Program-made: the position numbers and the translations under genes
DNA from: Reyranella sp.
GTDB taxonomy: Bacteria > Pseudomonadota > Alphaproteobacteria > Reyranellales > Reyranellaceae
NCBI RefSeq assembly: GCF_030651995.1
Contig: NZ_JAUSBN010000052.1
Span: 1-64,000 of the forward strand
Direction of reading: 5' to 3'
Length of the DNA: 64,000 nucleotides
Shown here: one piece after another, positions 57,266 to 64,000 of the stretch
Numbering within the stretch: the stretch's first letter is position 1
Layout: each line of letters opens with the position of its first letter
The notes under the pieces: generated by a model
Told to the model about the DNA's origin: nothing
Databases searched by the model: none
Seen by the model: the letters and a program-made list of their open reading frames with translations, nothing else

Positions 57266-57721
57266 ATGTTCCGCGCGATCCTCACCGTCCTCGCTCTCCT
57301 CGTCGCGCTCCCCGCCGCGGCCGAGGAAATCGGCTCGGTCGGCTATCGCTTCAAGTGGCTGGGCCCCAACGACAAGATCGTGGTCGAGGCGTTCGACGAT
57401 CCCGACCTCGCGGGCATCACCTGCTATCTCGCACGCGCCCGCACCGGCGGCCTGAAGGGCATGGTTGGCCTCGCGGAAGATCCGCCCTATGCCTCGATCT
57501 CCTGTCACCAGGTCGGTCCGGTCGACGGCAACAAGGCCGAGAAGCTCAAGAGTCCGCACGAAGTGTTCAGCGAGCGCGCCTCGCTGGTCTTCAAGACCAC
57601 CCAGGTCGTGCGCTTCTACGATCCCAAGCGCCGCGCGCTCATCTATCTCACCTATACCGACCGCGTGATCGAGGGCAGCCCGCAGAACTCGATCAGCGTC
57701 GTGCCCGTCGGCCTGCGCTGA
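57266..57721 (+). CDS. creA: CreA family exported protein
   Basis: 151 aa. Signal peptide of about 19 residues (ILTVLALLVALPAAA-EE). The mature protein matches CreA throughout: IGSVGYRFKWLGPNDKIVVEAFDDPDLAGITCYLARARTGG, SCHQVG and the VFKTTQVVRFYDPKRRALIYLTYTDRVIEGSP end. Periplasmic; the biochemical role of CreA is unknown. AAGGAG lies 8 bases before ATG 57266. Confidence 0.9.
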   Translation: MFRAILTVLALLVALPAAAEEIGSVGYRFKWLGPNDKIVVEAFDDPDLAGITCYLARARTGGLKGMVGLAEDPPYASISCHQVGPVDGNKAEKLKSPHEVFSERASLVFKTTQVVRFYDPKRRALIYLTYTDRVIEGSPQNSISVVPVGLR

Positions 57722-57741
57722 TTTTTTCGGAGAGCCATGAA

Positions 57742-58626
57742 ATGACAAGTCATCCCACGCCCAACTGGCGTTCGCTGATGTTCGTGCCGGTGCTGGCCGA
57801 ACGCTTCATCGCCAAGGCCCATACCCGCGGTGCCGACGCGCTGATCCTCGATCTCGAGGATTCGATCATCCCGGCCAAGAAGGCCGAAGCGCGTGCCGCG
57901 ATCGCCGCCGCCGTGCCGCGGGTAGCGCAGGACGGCGCCGACGTGGTCGTGCGCATCAACCGGCCGCTCGAACTGGCGGTACCCGACATCGAGGCGGCCG
58001 TGATGCCGGGCGTCTCGGCACTGATGCTGCCCAAGGTGATGGGCCCCGAGCACGTGCGGCTGCTGGCCGAGCTGGTGACCGAGCGCGAGCGGCAGCTCGG
58101 CATGGAGATCGGCCACACGCGCTTCCTGGTGCTGATCGAGACGGTGGCCGCCCTGCCGCATCTCTTCGCCATCGCCGCCGAGCCGCGCATGGCCGGCATG
58201 TCGGTCGGCGGTGAGGATTTTGCCACCGACATGGGCGCGATCCCGTCGGCCGACAGCATGTACGTCTTCGCCATGCAGGGACTGGCCGCCTGCCGCGCCG
58301 CCGGCATCCTGCCGATGGGCTCGATGGGGCAGCTCGCCAAGATCGACGATCTCGAGTCCTATCGCGCCGGTCTGAAGCGCGGCCGCGAACTGGGCTTCAC
58401 CACGGCCTCGTGCATCCATCCCGCGCACGTGCCAATCATCAACGAGGAATACGGCGCCTCCGAAACCGAGCTCGACCGCGCCCGGCGCCTGCTGGCGGCC
58501 TTCGAGGTCGCCAAGGCCAACGGCGAGGGCGCGGTGGCCTTCGAGGGCAGCATGGTCGACCTGCCGATCGTCATCCGGGCGGAACGTTTGCTCGCGCGGG
58601 CCGCTTCCTGGAAGAAGACCGGCTGA
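57742..58626 (+). CDS. CitE-like (HpcH/HpaI family) CoA lyase
   Basis: 294 aa TIM-barrel. RSLMFVPVLAERFIAKAHTRGADALILDLEDSI carries the conserved Arg and the acidic metal site; further marks are VVVRINRP, LPKVMGPEHV, VLIETVAAL and GGEDFATDMG. Resembles the citrate lyase beta-like group (malyl-, methylmalyl- or citramalyl-CoA lyases). No citrate lyase alpha or gamma genes are near, so the CoA-dependent malyl/citramalyl type is more likely. Followed 16 bases later by a GST gene. Confidence 0.85.
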   Translation: MTSHPTPNWRSLMFVPVLAERFIAKAHTRGADALILDLEDSIIPAKKAEARAAIAAAVPRVAQDGADVVVRINRPLELAVPDIEAAVMPGVSALMLPKVMGPEHVRLLAELVTERERQLGMEIGHTRFLVLIETVAALPHLFAIAAEPRMAGMSVGGEDFATDMGAIPSADSMYVFAMQGLAACRAAGILPMGSMGQLAKIDDLESYRAGLKRGRELGFTTASCIHPAHVPIINEEYGASETELDRARRLLAAFEVAKANGEGAVAFEGSMVDLPIVIRAERLLARAASWKKTG

Positions 58627-58642
58627 ACGGGAGCCCCCGGCA

Positions 58643-59302
58643 ATGTCGCTTGCGATCTACGGCCACCTCTTTTCCTCCTACACCCAGAAGGTGTTGATGG
58701 CGCTCTACGAGAACGGCACGCCGTTCGAGTTCCGCGCGCTGGGGCAGGACACGCCCGGGCATGTCGGCGAGTGGCTGAAGCGCTGGCCGCTCCGGAAGTT
58801 CCCGGTTCTGGTCGACGGCGATCGCACCGTCGTCGAGACCAGCATCATCATCGAGTATCTGCAGCTCGCGCATCCCGGCCCGGTGCGCCTGATCCCCGCC
58901 GACCCGATGGCGGCCCTCGACGTGCGCTTCCTCGACCGCTTCTTCGACCTGCACGTGATGAACATGATGCAGCTCGCGGTCGATGGAGCCCTCACAGGCG
59001 ATCCGATCAAGCGCAAGGACGGTCACGACGCGGCCATCGGGAAGCTCGATCGCTCCTACGCCTGGCTCGATGCCGAGCTGGCCGGCCGCCCCTGGGCCAT
59101 CGGCGCGGAGTTCACGATGGCCGACTGCGCCGCCGCGCCGTCGCTCTTCTACGCCGACTGGGTGCACCGGATTCCCGAATCCTATCCGGTACTGCGCGCC
59201 TACCGCACACGCCTGCTCGCAAGACCGTCCTTCGCCCGCTGCGTCGACGACGCGCGGCCGTTCCGTCCCCTCTTCCCGCTGGGCGCCCCGGACCGGGATT
59301 GA
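58643..59302 (+). CDS. Glutathione S-transferase family protein
   Basis: 219 aa. Thioredoxin-like N-terminal domain (LAIYGHLFSSYTQKVLMALYENGTPFEFRAL) with the glutathione-binding cis-Pro in RKFPVLVDGDRTVVETSIIIEYL, then an all-helical C-terminal domain with the N-capping FTMADCAAAPSLFYADWV. The N-terminal Ser pair (FSSYTQK) is in the catalytic position. Substrate unknown. Confidence 0.87.
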   Translation: MSLAIYGHLFSSYTQKVLMALYENGTPFEFRALGQDTPGHVGEWLKRWPLRKFPVLVDGDRTVVETSIIIEYLQLAHPGPVRLIPADPMAALDVRFLDRFFDLHVMNMMQLAVDGALTGDPIKRKDGHDAAIGKLDRSYAWLDAELAGRPWAIGAEFTMADCAAAPSLFYADWVHRIPESYPVLRAYRTRLLARPSFARCVDDARPFRPLFPLGAPDRD

Positions 59303-59311
59303 TCGGGCAAC

Positions 59312-59393
59312 AAAGGTCCCTCGCTGCGCTCGGGATGACAAAGGGTGTTGATCAAACCACCTCTTGTCATCCCGAGCGCAGCGAGGGACCCTT
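59312..59393. repeat. Family A intergenic palindrome, copy A5
   Basis: 29-base arms at 59312-59340 and 59365-59393 (core GGTCCCTCGCTGCGCTCGGG), complementary with one mismatch, around a 24-base loop. The arms match copy A2 almost base for base. It sits between the convergent GST and 2OG oxygenase genes. Confidence 0.88.
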
Positions 59394-59418
59394 CTCGTCA
59401 ATCCACTGATCGGGGCGT

Positions 59419-60141
59419 TCACCGATACAGGAACGTCCCCAGCAGCACCCAGCGGCCGGCCTTCGGGGTGCCGACCAGCGGCGTCGTGTAGTGCCAGAAC
59501 GGCAGGCGATAGGCCGTCACGGTCGAGGGACCGGCCACCGACACGATCTCGCTGAAATGGCCGGCGCGGCTGTAGACCAGCCACTGGTGTTCGACGCCGG
59601 GGGTGCACAGGCTGAGATGCAGGTCGATGTAACCGCCCTTCGCCTTGTCGTTCTCGGGGTGGTGGTCGTTGTGCGGCCCGGCATAGTCGCCGGGCCCATA
59701 GCGCAGCACCTGCAGACCCCAGCCCGATCTGAGCTTGCGTCCCGCCAGCGCCTCGGCGAAGGCGCGAAAACTTTGTGATCGCATCATGCGGGCGAGACCG
59801 ATCCGCTCGGCGGCCTTCACGCCCGGTTCGCGGCGGCTCTCGAAATAGATGGTACGGGCGCGGCTGCTCTTGGGCAGCAGCTCGGCATAATCCTGCTTCA
59901 TCTCGAAGATCGTGTCGGGCGGGATCGGCTTCTCGATCGGTTCCAGCACGTCCGGCAGCTCGGCCTCCAGCGTGCGCCGCACGCGCGCCACCTTGGCGCG
60001 ATCGAGCAGGTCTTCCGCCGCCAGGAACCGCGTGCGCGGGTTGGCCAGCGCCCCGCACAAAGGATGCGTGCCCGCCAGCACGCGTCGGCCGGCGCGGCTC
60101 AGCAGGTCCTCGAACTCCACGGGAATGCCGTTTGATCTCAT
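59419..60141 (-). CDS. 2OG-Fe(II) oxygenase-like protein
   Basis: 240 aa. The C-terminal half shows an iron site: H157-N-D159 in GPHNDHHPE, distal His217 in PFWHYTTPL and Arg230 in [10 protein letters not shown] as a 2-oxoglutarate ligand. Strand-like [11 protein letters not shown] and YIDLHLSLC fit a double-stranded beta-helix. The N-terminal 130 residues are helical and not assigned. The assignment rests on motif spacing, not on a recognised subfamily. Confidence 0.65.
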   Translation of the reverse strand: MRSNGIPVEFEDLLSRAGRRVLAGTHPLCGALANPRTRFLAAEDLLDRAKVARVRRTLEAELPDVLEPIEKPIPPDTIFEMKQDYAELLPKSSRARTIYFESRREPGVKAAERIGLARMMRSQSFRAFAEALAGRKLRSGWGLQVLRYGPGDYAGPHNDHHPENDKAKGGYIDLHLSLCTPGVEHQWLVYSRAGHFSEIVSVAGPSTVTAYRLPFWHYTTPLVGTPKAGRWVLLGTFLYR

Positions 60142-60171
60142 CGGTCCGCCCCTCTAAACGACTTGCCTAGC

Positions 60172-61689
60172 ATGCCTTACGCCTCGCTTCGCGACTTCAT
60201 CGACCGGCTGGAGAAGAGCGGCCGCCTCGTGCGCGTCACCGCGCCGGTCTCGCCGCATCTCGAGATGACCGAGATCCAGACCCGCCTGCTGGCCGAGAAA
60301 GGCCCGGCCGTGCTGTTCGAGAACGTCGTGCGGCCCGACGGGACGCGCTCCGACATCCCGGTGCTGGTCAACCTGTTCGGCACGGTCGAGAGGGTCGCCT
60401 GGGGCATGGACCGCGAGCCCGGCCAGTTGCGTGCCGTGGGCGAGACGCTGGCTTTCCTGCGCCAGCCCGAGCCGCCGGGCGGCTGGCGCGAGGCGCTCGA
60501 GATGCTTCCGATGGTGCGCACCGTCATGGCGATGAAGCCGAAGACGGTGAGTTCCGCACCCTGCCAGGAGATCGTCCTCACCGGCGACGACATCGACCTC
60601 AGCGCACTGCCGATCCAGACCTGCTGGCCGGGCGAGCCCGCGCCGCTGATCACCTGGCCGCTGGTGGTGACGCAGGGTCCCAATCCGAAGGGCGACAAGC
60701 AGGACAGTTTCAACCTCGGCATCTATCGCCTGCAGGTGACGGGCCGGAACACGACCCTGATGCGCTGGCTGAAGCATCGCGGCGGCGCGCAGCATCACCA
60801 GCGCTGGCAGAAGTCTGGCAAGCGTGAGCCGTTGCCGGCCGCGGTGGTGATCGGCGCCGATCCCGGCACCATTCTCGCGGCGGTGACGCCGGTGCCCGAC
60901 ACGCTGTCGGAATACCAGTTTGCGGGCCTGCTGCGCGGCAAGAAGGTCGAGCTGGTCGCGTGCAAGACGGTGCCGCTCAAGGTGCCGGCCGAGGCCGAGA
61001 TCGTGCTGGAGGGCCATGTCAGCCTCGACGACTATGGCGACGAGGGCCCCTACGGCGACCATACCGGCTACTACAACAGCGTCGAGCAGTTCCCGGTCTT
61101 CACGATCAGCGCCATCACCATGCGGCGCAAGCCGATCTACCTCTCGACCTTCACCGGCCGGCCGCCCGACGAACCCTCGGTGCTGGGCGAGGCGCTGAAC
61201 GAGGTGTTCATTCCCCTCTTCCAGCAGCAGTTTCCCGAGATCGTCGACTTCTGGCTGCCGCCCGAGGGCTGCTCCTATCGCATCGCCGTCGTTTCGATGA
61301 AGAAGGCCTACGCGGGCCATGCCAAGCGCGTGATGATGGGCGTCTGGAGCTATCTGCGGCAGTTCATGTACACCAAGTGGGTGATCGTGGTGGACGCCGA
61401 CATCGACGCGCGCAACTGGAAGGACGTGATGTGGGCGTTGTCGACCCGCATGGACCCGGCGCGCGACATCACCGTGATCGAGAACACGCCGATCGACTAT
61501 CTCGACTTCGCCAGTCCCGTATCGGGCCTCGGCTCCAAGATCGGCCTCGACGCGACCGACAAATTCCCCGGCGAGAGCAACCGCGAATGGGGCCGGCAGA
61601 TCCGCATGGACGACGCGGTGATCGAGAAGGTCGACGCGATGTGGAGCGGGCTGGGATTACCGGGATCGGGCAAGAAGATCTGGAAGTAG
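60172..61689 (+). CDS. UbiD family decarboxylase
   Basis: 505 aa. Prenylated-FMN decarboxylase of the UbiD type. Marks: [17 protein letters not shown] at the N-terminus, [26 protein letters not shown], and the active-site block [26 protein letters not shown]. coli UbiD acts on 4-hydroxy-3-polyprenylbenzoate, but many relatives decarboxylate other aromatic or alpha,beta-unsaturated acids. No ubiX partner (the prFMN maker) is adjacent. ATG 60172 follows an in-frame TTG 9 bases upstream. Confidence 0.9.
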   Translation: MPYASLRDFIDRLEKSGRLVRVTAPVSPHLEMTEIQTRLLAEKGPAVLFENVVRPDGTRSDIPVLVNLFGTVERVAWGMDREPGQLRAVGETLAFLRQPEPPGGWREALEMLPMVRTVMAMKPKTVSSAPCQEIVLTGDDIDLSALPIQTCWPGEPAPLITWPLVVTQGPNPKGDKQDSFNLGIYRLQVTGRNTTLMRWLKHRGGAQHHQRWQKSGKREPLPAAVVIGADPGTILAAVTPVPDTLSEYQFAGLLRGKKVELVACKTVPLKVPAEAEIVLEGHVSLDDYGDEGPYGDHTGYYNSVEQFPVFTISAITMRRKPIYLSTFTGRPPDEPSVLGEALNEVFIPLFQQQFPEIVDFWLPPEGCSYRIAVVSMKKAYAGHAKRVMMGVWSYLRQFMYTKWVIVVDADIDARNWKDVMWALSTRMDPARDITVIENTPIDYLDFASPVSGLGSKIGLDATDKFPGESNREWGRQIRMDDAVIEKVDAMWSGLGLPGSGKKIWK

Positions 61690-61691
61690 CA

Positions 61692-61820
61692 TCCGTCGTC
61701 TCGACCGAAGCGCCGAAGGCGCGCAGCGGAGAGACCTTTTATCGACAAAAAGCCGACAAATCGTAGAGAGAAGGTCTCTCCACTCCGCCGCGCTACGCGC
61801 GGCTCCGGTCGAGACGACGG
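61692..61820. repeat. Family B intergenic palindrome, copy B2
   Basis: The left arm (61692-61740) starts CCGTCGTCTCGACCGAAGCG; the right arm (61771-61820) contains CGCGCGGCTCCGGTCGAGAC and ends GACGG. The arms pair imperfectly over about 48 bases with a 30-base loop. Located between UbiD and MATE genes. The right arm is nearly the same as in B1. Confidence 0.75.
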
Positions 61821-61914
61821 GCTGTCTCTCTCGCACTCGTCGTAACAGGAGCCAAGCTGCCCTTCAGGCGTTGAGACCCGCAGAAAAGTCTCATTGCGCA
61901 TCCAAGGGACCCGC

Positions 61915-63336
61915 GTGCCCCCCGCTCCCAACAAACTCCTCGAAGGTCCGATCCTCCGCTCGCTGCTGACGCTCGCCGTGCCGATCGTGACGGCGAACAT
62001 CCTGCAATCCGCCTATCAGATCATCGATGCCTTCTGGGTCGGGCGGCTGGGCGGGGCTGCGGTGGCTGCGGTGTCGATCAGCTTTCCGGTGCTGTTCCTC
62101 ACCTTCGCCATCGGCTCGGGCCTGTCGCTCGCCGGCTCGACCCTGATCGCGCAGTATGTCGGCGCGCGTAACGACAAGATGGTCGCGCATGTCGCGGGCC
62201 AGACGCTGCTGATGGTGATCCTGGCCTCGCTGGTGCTGGGGACGATCGGCTATTTCTGCTCGCCGGCGCTGCTGCGGCTGATGGGCGTCGGGCCCGACGT
62301 CTATCCTGGCGCGCTGGGCTTCATGCGCGTGTCGTTCGTGGGCATCGTCTTCAATTTCACCTTCTTCGTCTTCCAGGCGATCATGCGCGGCATCGGCAGG
62401 CCGGCCCTGCCGGTCTACATCGTGCTGGGCACGGTGTTCCTGAACTTCGTGCTCGCCCCGCTGCTGATCTTCGGCTGGGGGCCGGTGCCGGGCTACGGCG
62501 TGATGGGCGCCGCCATCGCCACGCTGATCACCCAGGCGATCGCGGCCATCATCGGCATCGCCGTCCTGCGCATGGGCCTGCACGGCATCCATGTGCGGCG
62601 GCGCGACTTCATTCCCGACTTCACTTACGTGAAGCGCGCGTTCTTCCTTGGGCTCCCCGCCTCCATCGAACTCTCGGCGCGGGCGTTGGGTCTGATGGTG
62701 CTGACGTTCCTGATCGCGAGCTTCGGCACGCTGACGCTGGCGGCCTACGGCGTCGGGTCGAACATCCTGCAGGTCGTCATGGTACCGGCCATGGGCCTGT
62801 CGATGGCGGTCTCGACCCTGGTCGGCCAGAACATCGGCGCCGGCAATATCGAGCGCGCAGCGCAGATCGGGCGCCTGGGCGGGCTGCTCGGATTCGCGAG
62901 CCTCTCCGTCTTCGGCATCATCGTCTTCCTGTTCGCGCCCCAGCTCGTTGCCGTCTTCGTGCCGGGGGATGCCGCCGTCATCGAAGCCGGCGCAGGCTTC
63001 CTGCGCATCATGTCGCTCGCCTGGGGCTTCCTCGGCCTGCAGTTCGCGCTGACCGGCGTGTTCCGCGCCTCGGGCAACATGGTGCTGACCATGGTGCTCA
63101 CGCTGGTGTCGCAGTGGGTCGTGCAGTTTCCGCTCGCCTATGTCCTCTCCAAGCACACGGACCTGCACGAGCAGGGAATCTGGTGGGCCTTGCCGATCGC
63201 CAACATCGTCACGGCGCTGATCACCCTGTGCCTTTACGCCAAGGGCGACTGGAAGAAGAAGCGCCTGATCGAACCGGAAGACGAACTTGCCGGCAAGGTG
63301 ACGGAAGACATCCTGGTCGGCGAGGTTTCGCGCTGA
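61915..63336 (+). CDS. MATE family multidrug efflux protein
   Basis: 473 aa with 12 membrane segments. The first half has LLTLAVPIVTANILQSAYQIIDAFWVGRLGGAAVAAVSISFP and GSTLIAQYVGARN, the classical MATE signatures, repeated in the second half (SMAVSTLVGQNIGAGN). It exports cationic compounds by Na+ or H+ antiport. GTG 61915 (AAGGGA just upstream) is preferred to the TTG at 61894. Confidence 0.9.
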   Translation: MPPAPNKLLEGPILRSLLTLAVPIVTANILQSAYQIIDAFWVGRLGGAAVAAVSISFPVLFLTFAIGSGLSLAGSTLIAQYVGARNDKMVAHVAGQTLLMVILASLVLGTIGYFCSPALLRLMGVGPDVYPGALGFMRVSFVGIVFNFTFFVFQAIMRGIGRPALPVYIVLGTVFLNFVLAPLLIFGWGPVPGYGVMGAAIATLITQAIAAIIGIAVLRMGLHGIHVRRRDFIPDFTYVKRAFFLGLPASIELSARALGLMVLTFLIASFGTLTLAAYGVGSNILQVVMVPAMGLSMAVSTLVGQNIGAGNIERAAQIGRLGGLLGFASLSVFGIIVFLFAPQLVAVFVPGDAAVIEAGAGFLRIMSLAWGFLGLQFALTGVFRASGNMVLTMVLTLVSQWVVQFPLAYVLSKHTDLHEQGIWWALPIANIVTALITLCLYAKGDWKKKRLIEPEDELAGKVTEDILVGEVSR

Positions 63337-63339
63337 AGA

Positions 63340-64000
63340 TCAATCCTTCTTCGCGTTCTGCACGATCTGCGACAGCCGCTCGCCGTCGATGTCGGTCTTG
63401 ATCTGCACCCAGACCGGGAAGTGGTCGGAGAGCTGGTAGGTGAACTGGGTGCGCGTCATGTCCTGCCCCGGGAAGAGCTGCTCGATCGACGCGTCGGAGA
63501 CATGGAAGTCGAGGATGCCACCGAAGTTGGTGAAGCGTTTCCTGGCCGTCGGCAGATGCAGGATGTGGTCGTAGCGCGCGTCCTTGCCGAGGTTCGAGCC
63601 CTTCACCGCGACGTCGCCCACCTTGAGTTCGAGCAGCGAGTCGGGCACCTGCAGGCCGCGCCGCGTCAGCGCCTTGAAGGTCTTGTCGTCGAGCGAGGGC
63701 GTGTTGAAGTCGCCCATCACGATCAGGTCGTGATCCTCGACCGACTTGTCCTTCTGCCGCGCGTCGATCCAGTCGGCCAGCATGCCGAGCTCGGCTTCCC
63801 GGCCGGGAAGGCTGTCGCCCCATCTCGTATGCGTGGCGACGGCGATGAAGTCGAAATTGCCCGCGCGGAACGAGCACATATAGGGCGCGCGCCAGAACGA
63901 CAGGGCCGCCAGATATTCCGTGTCCTTCTTTGCGCGCGGCGCGTCGATCTCCGCGGCCAGCCCGTTGAACGTGACGGCCCGGCGATCGTAGAGAAAGCCG
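63340..64000 (-). CDS. Endonuclease/exonuclease/phosphatase family protein (5' end outside window)
   Basis: Only the C-terminal 219 or so residues are present; the frame runs open to the right edge. Seen: GFLYDRRAVTFNG, VATHTRWGDSLPGRE, DLIVMGDFNTPS (the catalytic GDFN), RYDHILHLP and the closing SDHFPVWVQI. These are the EEP-fold Asp, Asn and His residues. Whether it acts on DNA, phospholipid or another phosphoester cannot be told. Convergent with the MATE gene, 3 bases apart. Confidence 0.85.
   Translation of the reverse strand, partial: GFLYDRRAVTFNGLAAEIDAPRAKKDTEYLAALSFWRAPYMCSFRAGNFDFIAVATHTRWGDSLPGREAELGMLADWIDARQKDKSVEDHDLIVMGDFNTPSLDDKTFKALTRRGLQVPDSLLELKVGDVAVKGSNLGKDARYDHILHLPTARKRFTNFGGILDFHVSDASIEQLFPGQDMTRTQFTYQLSDHFPVWVQIKTDIDGERLSQIVQNAKKD

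Overview
This window is one contiguous, gene-dense, high-GC chromosomal segment with about 61 protein genes, tight intergenic spacing and many ATGA, GTGA and TAATG stop/start overlaps. The gene content points to a free-living, metabolically versatile alphaproteobacterium. The main clues are a B12-dependent methionine synthase split into two genes behind metF, an ArsR-methyltransferase regulator in front of them, a FixK/FNR-type box, many acyl-CoA dehydrogenases and CaiB/BaiF CoA-transferases, DUF992 and DUF2867 proteins, and intergenic palindromes of the 'PERSEG' type. A Reyranella-like lineage would fit, but that is a guess from gene content. I see no tRNA, rRNA, phage, transposase or CRISPR array.

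Layout. 0-7.2 kb: a TPR protein, an FAD oxidoreductase, and a minus-strand run with a membrane-anchored hypothetical, a sugar isomerase-like protein, cysE, mlaC and mlaA. 7.3-13 kb: a one-carbon/methionine operon (ArsR-methyltransferase regulator, metF, metH N-terminal part, metH C-terminal part) behind an operator-like palindrome. 13-17.8 kb: TSUP permease, basic protein, phytanoyl-CoA dioxygenase-like protein, DUF992 protein, and a TauD-type dioxygenase with an AEC transporter. 17.9-21.6 kb: three acyl-CoA dehydrogenases; two look like a tandem duplication of a large subunit and the third like the small subunit. 21.7-24.3 kb: ompW behind an FNR/FixK box, and a DUF2867 gene flanked by duplicated CoA-transferase sequence. 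24.4-31.7 kb: CoA-transferase, MFS permease, D-threonine aldolase-type enzyme, SDR and PEP carboxylase. 31.8-33.3 kb: an unrecognised exported protein. 33.3-45 kb: a catabolic region with a feruloyl-CoA synthase-like ligase, OxlT-type permease, acyl-CoA dehydrogenases, VOC protein, copper amine oxidase, DMT exporter, SDR and an alpha/beta hydrolase.

45-48.7 kb is the most accessory-looking part: a periplasmic Ntn amidase divergent from a Crp/Fnr regulator, a decayed lipoprotein gene, and two small exported proteins sharing one cysteine motif. 48.7-53.8 kb holds an epoxide hydrolase-like protein, a GNAT protein that seems to start at CTG, an MBL-fold hydrolase, a haloacid dehalogenase and a DHA2 exporter. 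53.8-56.3 kb has wrbA and pirin divergent from a LysR gene, with a perfect inverted repeat over a TATAAT promoter. 56.3-64 kb has a DMT transporter, creA-like gene, CitE-like lyase, GST, 2OG-Fe(II) oxygenase, UbiD-type decarboxylase, MATE exporter and the 3' part of an exonuclease/phosphatase-fold gene running off the right edge.

The strongest non-coding signals are (i) three families of long imperfect or perfect palindromes at gene ends, two of which supply the stop codon of the neighbouring gene; (ii) the ArsR-gene palindrome; (iii) the FNR/FixK box before ompW; and (iv) the LysR/pirin operator. I found no obviously new multi-gene system. The best candidates for undescribed biology are the C-x3-G-x2-P-x4-[YF]-x2-C exported protein family, the orphan exported protein at 31.8 kb, and the repeat families.
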